This document shows, piece after piece, positions 32,114-34,078 of a stretch of DNA of 34,078 nucleotides (position 1 is the stretch's first letter; each line of letters starts with the position of its first letter). The translations under genes were made by a program, and so were the position numbers. The stretch covers positions 1-34,078 of the forward strand of contig JABAQR010000049.1 in assembly GCA_019187485.1 (NCBI GenBank). Reading direction: 5' to 3'. The notes beneath the pieces were generated by a model that saw nothing but the letters and a program-made list of their open reading frames with translations, was not told the origin of the DNA and searched no databases. Source of the DNA: Lysobacterales bacterium (lineage in GTDB: Bacteria; Pseudomonadota; Gammaproteobacteria; Xanthomonadales; SZUA-5).

Positions 32114-32470
32114 ATGGGCAACAAGATCATCCAGCGCTTCGATGTCGGTACGCGCATGTCGGAGATGAGCGTTTATGATGGCGTTGCCCACCTCGCTGGT
32201 CAGGTGGCCGACGACATCAGGCTCGACATCGCTGGCCAGACTCGCCAGGTGCTAGCGTCGATCGACGCGTTGCTGGCGCGCGCCGGCAGCGACAAGACCA
32301 AGATCCTGATGGCGCAGATCTACCTCGCCGACATCCGCGACTTCGCGGCGATGAACGCGGTCTGGGACCAGTGGGTGCCGGTGGGCCACACCCCGCCGCG
32401 AGCCACCGTCGAAGCGCGCCTGGCCAAGCCCGAGTGGAAGGTAGAGATCGTGGTGGTGGCGGCGGTCTGA
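32114..32470 (+). CDS. RidA/YjgF/Rid-family protein
   Basis: A 118-aa Rid-fold protein. RidA hydrolyses reactive enamine/imine intermediates made by PLP-dependent enzymes. The family pattern is present: VAHLAGQVADD, DIAGQTRQVLASIDALLARAGSDKTKILMAQIYLADIRDFAAMNAVWDQWV, and the C-terminal PPRATVEARLAKPEWKVEIVVVAAV. R96 aligns with the carboxylate-binding arginine of E. coli RidA (ARSCVEVARLP) and E111 with its conserved glutamate, so deaminase activity is plausible. AAGGGGG lies before the ATG. The pattern looks more like an Rid2-7-type member than RidA itself. It is divergent from the ATPase gene and convergent with pbpC, 10 nt away. Confidence 0.9.
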   Translation: MGNKIIQRFDVGTRMSEMSVYDGVAHLAGQVADDIRLDIAGQTRQVLASIDALLARAGSDKTKILMAQIYLADIRDFAAMNAVWDQWVPVGHTPPRATVEARLAKPEWKVEIVVVAAV

Positions 32471-32480
32471 GGATTGGTCT

Positions 32481-34078
32481 TCACCGCTCCACCGCCACCA
32501 GCACCTCGCGCTCCGCCACCCGTCCATGGTCGTCGACGACCCGTACGTGGTGACGACCGGGTCTGGGCGGGGTCCAGGGCAGCGCGTTGCCAGGCGCGGT
32601 CTCACCGAGGTAGCTGCCGCCCGCGAACCAGTACAGCCGGCGGACGTCGGCATCGGCGCTGGCGGACAGGTCGATCTGGTTCTGGTCCGGGCGCGACAGG
32701 CGCAGGGTGTATTCGGTCGCACGCAGCGGCGAGTCGATGCTGGGCGCGCTGCCGAGCCAGCGGTCGGCGCCGGCGCAATCGGCGCCCGGCGGTGGCTTGC
32801 GCCGCGGCACGCCGGCCTGCGCGTAGACCTCGGCGAGGTCGCTCGGCCAGAACTCGTAGACCTCGGTACGCACCGTGGCCGGATCGCGCCGGCCGCAGAT
32901 CGGCTCGCCGCTGACGCGGTCCACCTGGATTGCGCGGTGGATGCGGCTCTGGCGGATCGGCGAGACCCCGGGGATGAACCAGGTGTGGCCACGCTTGGGA
33001 CACCAGACATTCGGCAGGTCGCCGGAGGCGCGGCAGATTTCGACCCGACGCAGGTTCAGCGGCCAGCGCCGCGGCGGCTCGGAGAGATCGACGTGCGCCG
33101 CCTGCAGGGCATCGACGATGCTGAAGAACAGCGGCGCCGCGGCGTCGATGCCGATCAGCGCCGGGTTGCCGCGGCCGTCGAAATGGCCCATCCACACCAC
33201 CAGCACGTAGGAACCGACGAGGCCCGCACTCCAGGCGTCGCGGAAGGCCCAGCTGGTGCCGGTCTTCCATGCCAGGCGCAGCGCATCGGTCTGCGCGGTG
33301 CTGCCGAAATCCGGACGTGGGTTGTGGGCGAGCATGTCGCGCACGACGAAGGCTGCCTCGGCGCTGAGCAGCGGCTTGCGCGGCGTCGCGGGTTCATCGG
33401 CCAACCAGCGCAGCGGCTGCCAGCCACCGTCGTTGGACAGCAGCGCGTACAACTGCGCCAGCTCCTCCATCGTGACCTCGCCGCCGCCGAGCACCAGCGC
33501 CAGACCGTAGTGCTCGGCGCTCGCCATCCGCGCCACGCCGGCGCTGCGCAGGAACTCGTAGAGCGTCGGCTGCCGCAACTGCGCGGCGACCAGCACCGCG
33601 GGGATGTTGCGCGAGCGCACCAGCGCCTCGGTGGCGGTCACCGGGCCGAGGAACTGGCCATCGAAGTTCTCCGGCGTGAACGGGCCGAAGGCGCTGCGCA
33701 CGTCGCGCAGCACGCTCGCCGGATGCAGCACGCCCTGGTCGAGCGCGAGGCCGTAGATGAAGGGTTTCAGCGTCGATCCCGGCGAACGCTTGCCGGCGGC
33801 ACCATTGACCTGGCCGTCGATGCTTGCGTCGAACCAGTCGGCCGAGCCGACGAGCGCACGCACCCCCATGTCGCGCACGTCGACCAGCAGCGCCACCGCG
33901 TTGTCGAGGCCCTTGCTGCGCGTGCGCGCCAGGTGCGCGCGCACGCGCTGCTCGAGCAGGCGCTGCAGGCGCGCGTCGAGGGTGGTCGCGAGGCGCGGTC
34001 CGGGCAGGCCGCGGCGCCAGCGTTCGGCGAGCGCGCGCTCGACGAAATGCGGCGCCGTGAAGGGCAGCGCGCTCGCGG
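32481..34078 (-). CDS. pbpC: Penicillin-binding protein 1C, C-terminal part (truncated by window edge)
   Basis: The frame is open from the window edge to the stop (531 codons seen); the N-terminal membrane anchor and glycosyltransferase domain lie outside. Visible first is APHFVERAL...TLDARLQRLLEQRVRAHL, the linker of class A PBPs. The transpeptidase follows with SxxK in KRSPGSTLKPF, SxN in RSRNIPA and KTG in AWKTGTSWAFRDAW. The C-terminal BiPBP_C domain (about the last 85 residues, from APSIDSPL) and the middle segment CRASGDLPNVWCPKRGHTWFIPGVSPI are specific to PBP1C. It crosslinks peptidoglycan in the periplasm. The active-site motifs are intact. It converges on the Rid-family gene. Confidence 0.95.
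   Translation of the reverse strand, partial: ASALPFTAPHFVERALAERWRRGLPGPRLATTLDARLQRLLEQRVRAHLARTRSKGLDNAVALLVDVRDMGVRALVGSADWFDASIDGQVNGAAGKRSPGSTLKPFIYGLALDQGVLHPASVLRDVRSAFGPFTPENFDGQFLGPVTATEALVRSRNIPAVLVAAQLRQPTLYEFLRSAGVARMASAEHYGLALVLGGGEVTMEELAQLYALLSNDGGWQPLRWLADEPATPRKPLLSAEAAFVVRDMLAHNPRPDFGSTAQTDALRLAWKTGTSWAFRDAWSAGLVGSYVLVVWMGHFDGRGNPALIGIDAAAPLFFSIVDALQAAHVDLSEPPRRWPLNLRRVEICRASGDLPNVWCPKRGHTWFIPGVSPIRQSRIHRAIQVDRVSGEPICGRRDPATVRTEVYEFWPSDLAEVYAQAGVPRRKPPPGADCAGADRWLGSAPSIDSPLRATEYTLRLSRPDQNQIDLSASADADVRRLYWFAGGSYLGETAPGNALPWTPPRPGRHHVRVVDDHGRVAEREVLVAVER

Noticed and set aside
30222..32168. A 648-codon frame antisense to the GspE-type ATPase
   Set aside because: Same GC-driven antisense openness. 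The product shows no domain, and the ATPase on the other strand has every catalytic motif.

Overview
The window is one contiguous piece of a very GC-rich, gene-dense gammaproteobacterial chromosome. The best guess is the order Xanthomonadales/Lysobacterales. This is inferred from a fused chorismate mutase-prephenate dehydrogenase, a hemDXY cluster, an IPTL-CTERM protein, NtrC/NtrY-type two-component signalling, and the character of the intergenic repeats. No rRNA, tRNA, prophage, insertion sequence or CRISPR array is visible. Most of the window is housekeeping sequence; the unusual content is between the genes.

Layout. At 1-261 (-) lies the 5' end of a YadA-head-type surface protein, divergent from dnaE (608-4135). 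A REP doublet (REPIN) then precedes hemD-hemX-hemY (4309-7590). Next on the + strand come a MidA/NDUFAF7-type methyltransferase, a VanZ-like membrane protein, an M17 aminopeptidase, a CBS-domain protein and tyrA. A secreted amidohydrolase (-) and an acetyltransferase (+) diverge from a shared promoter region that holds a perfect palindrome. Two overlapping Skp/OmpH-like genes follow. After them comes an arginine-deiminase-fold enzyme, whose short leader contains a strong intrinsic terminator just before the ribosome binding site.

Middle and right. A TerB-like gene (-) diverges from a response regulator/histidine kinase pair. That pair has its own sigma-54-like promoter and upstream dyads. Then come gmk (-), a cupin (+), yicC (-), and hemH followed by an alpha/beta hydrolase (both -). 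An IPTL-CTERM beta-propeller-like protein, a SYLF-domain protein and tatA-tatB-tatC are on +. Two small multi-pass membrane proteins diverge from each other. A GspE/PilB-type ATPase (-), a RidA-family protein (+) and the 3' part of pbpC (-) close the window.

Main observation. Several intergenic gaps carry inverted repeats whose arms are tandem 7-bp units: 19308-19449, 20772-20940, 29226-29255 and a one-armed copy at 29989. More degenerate relatives lie at 11418-11556 and 7617-7721. The heptad differs between copies (GSGGCAC in some, GTGAGTR in another), but the two arms of each copy match each other. Some copies share core words. This looks like a dispersed, architecture-conserved element family. 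One copy lies inside the two-component operon and changes where the kinase could start.
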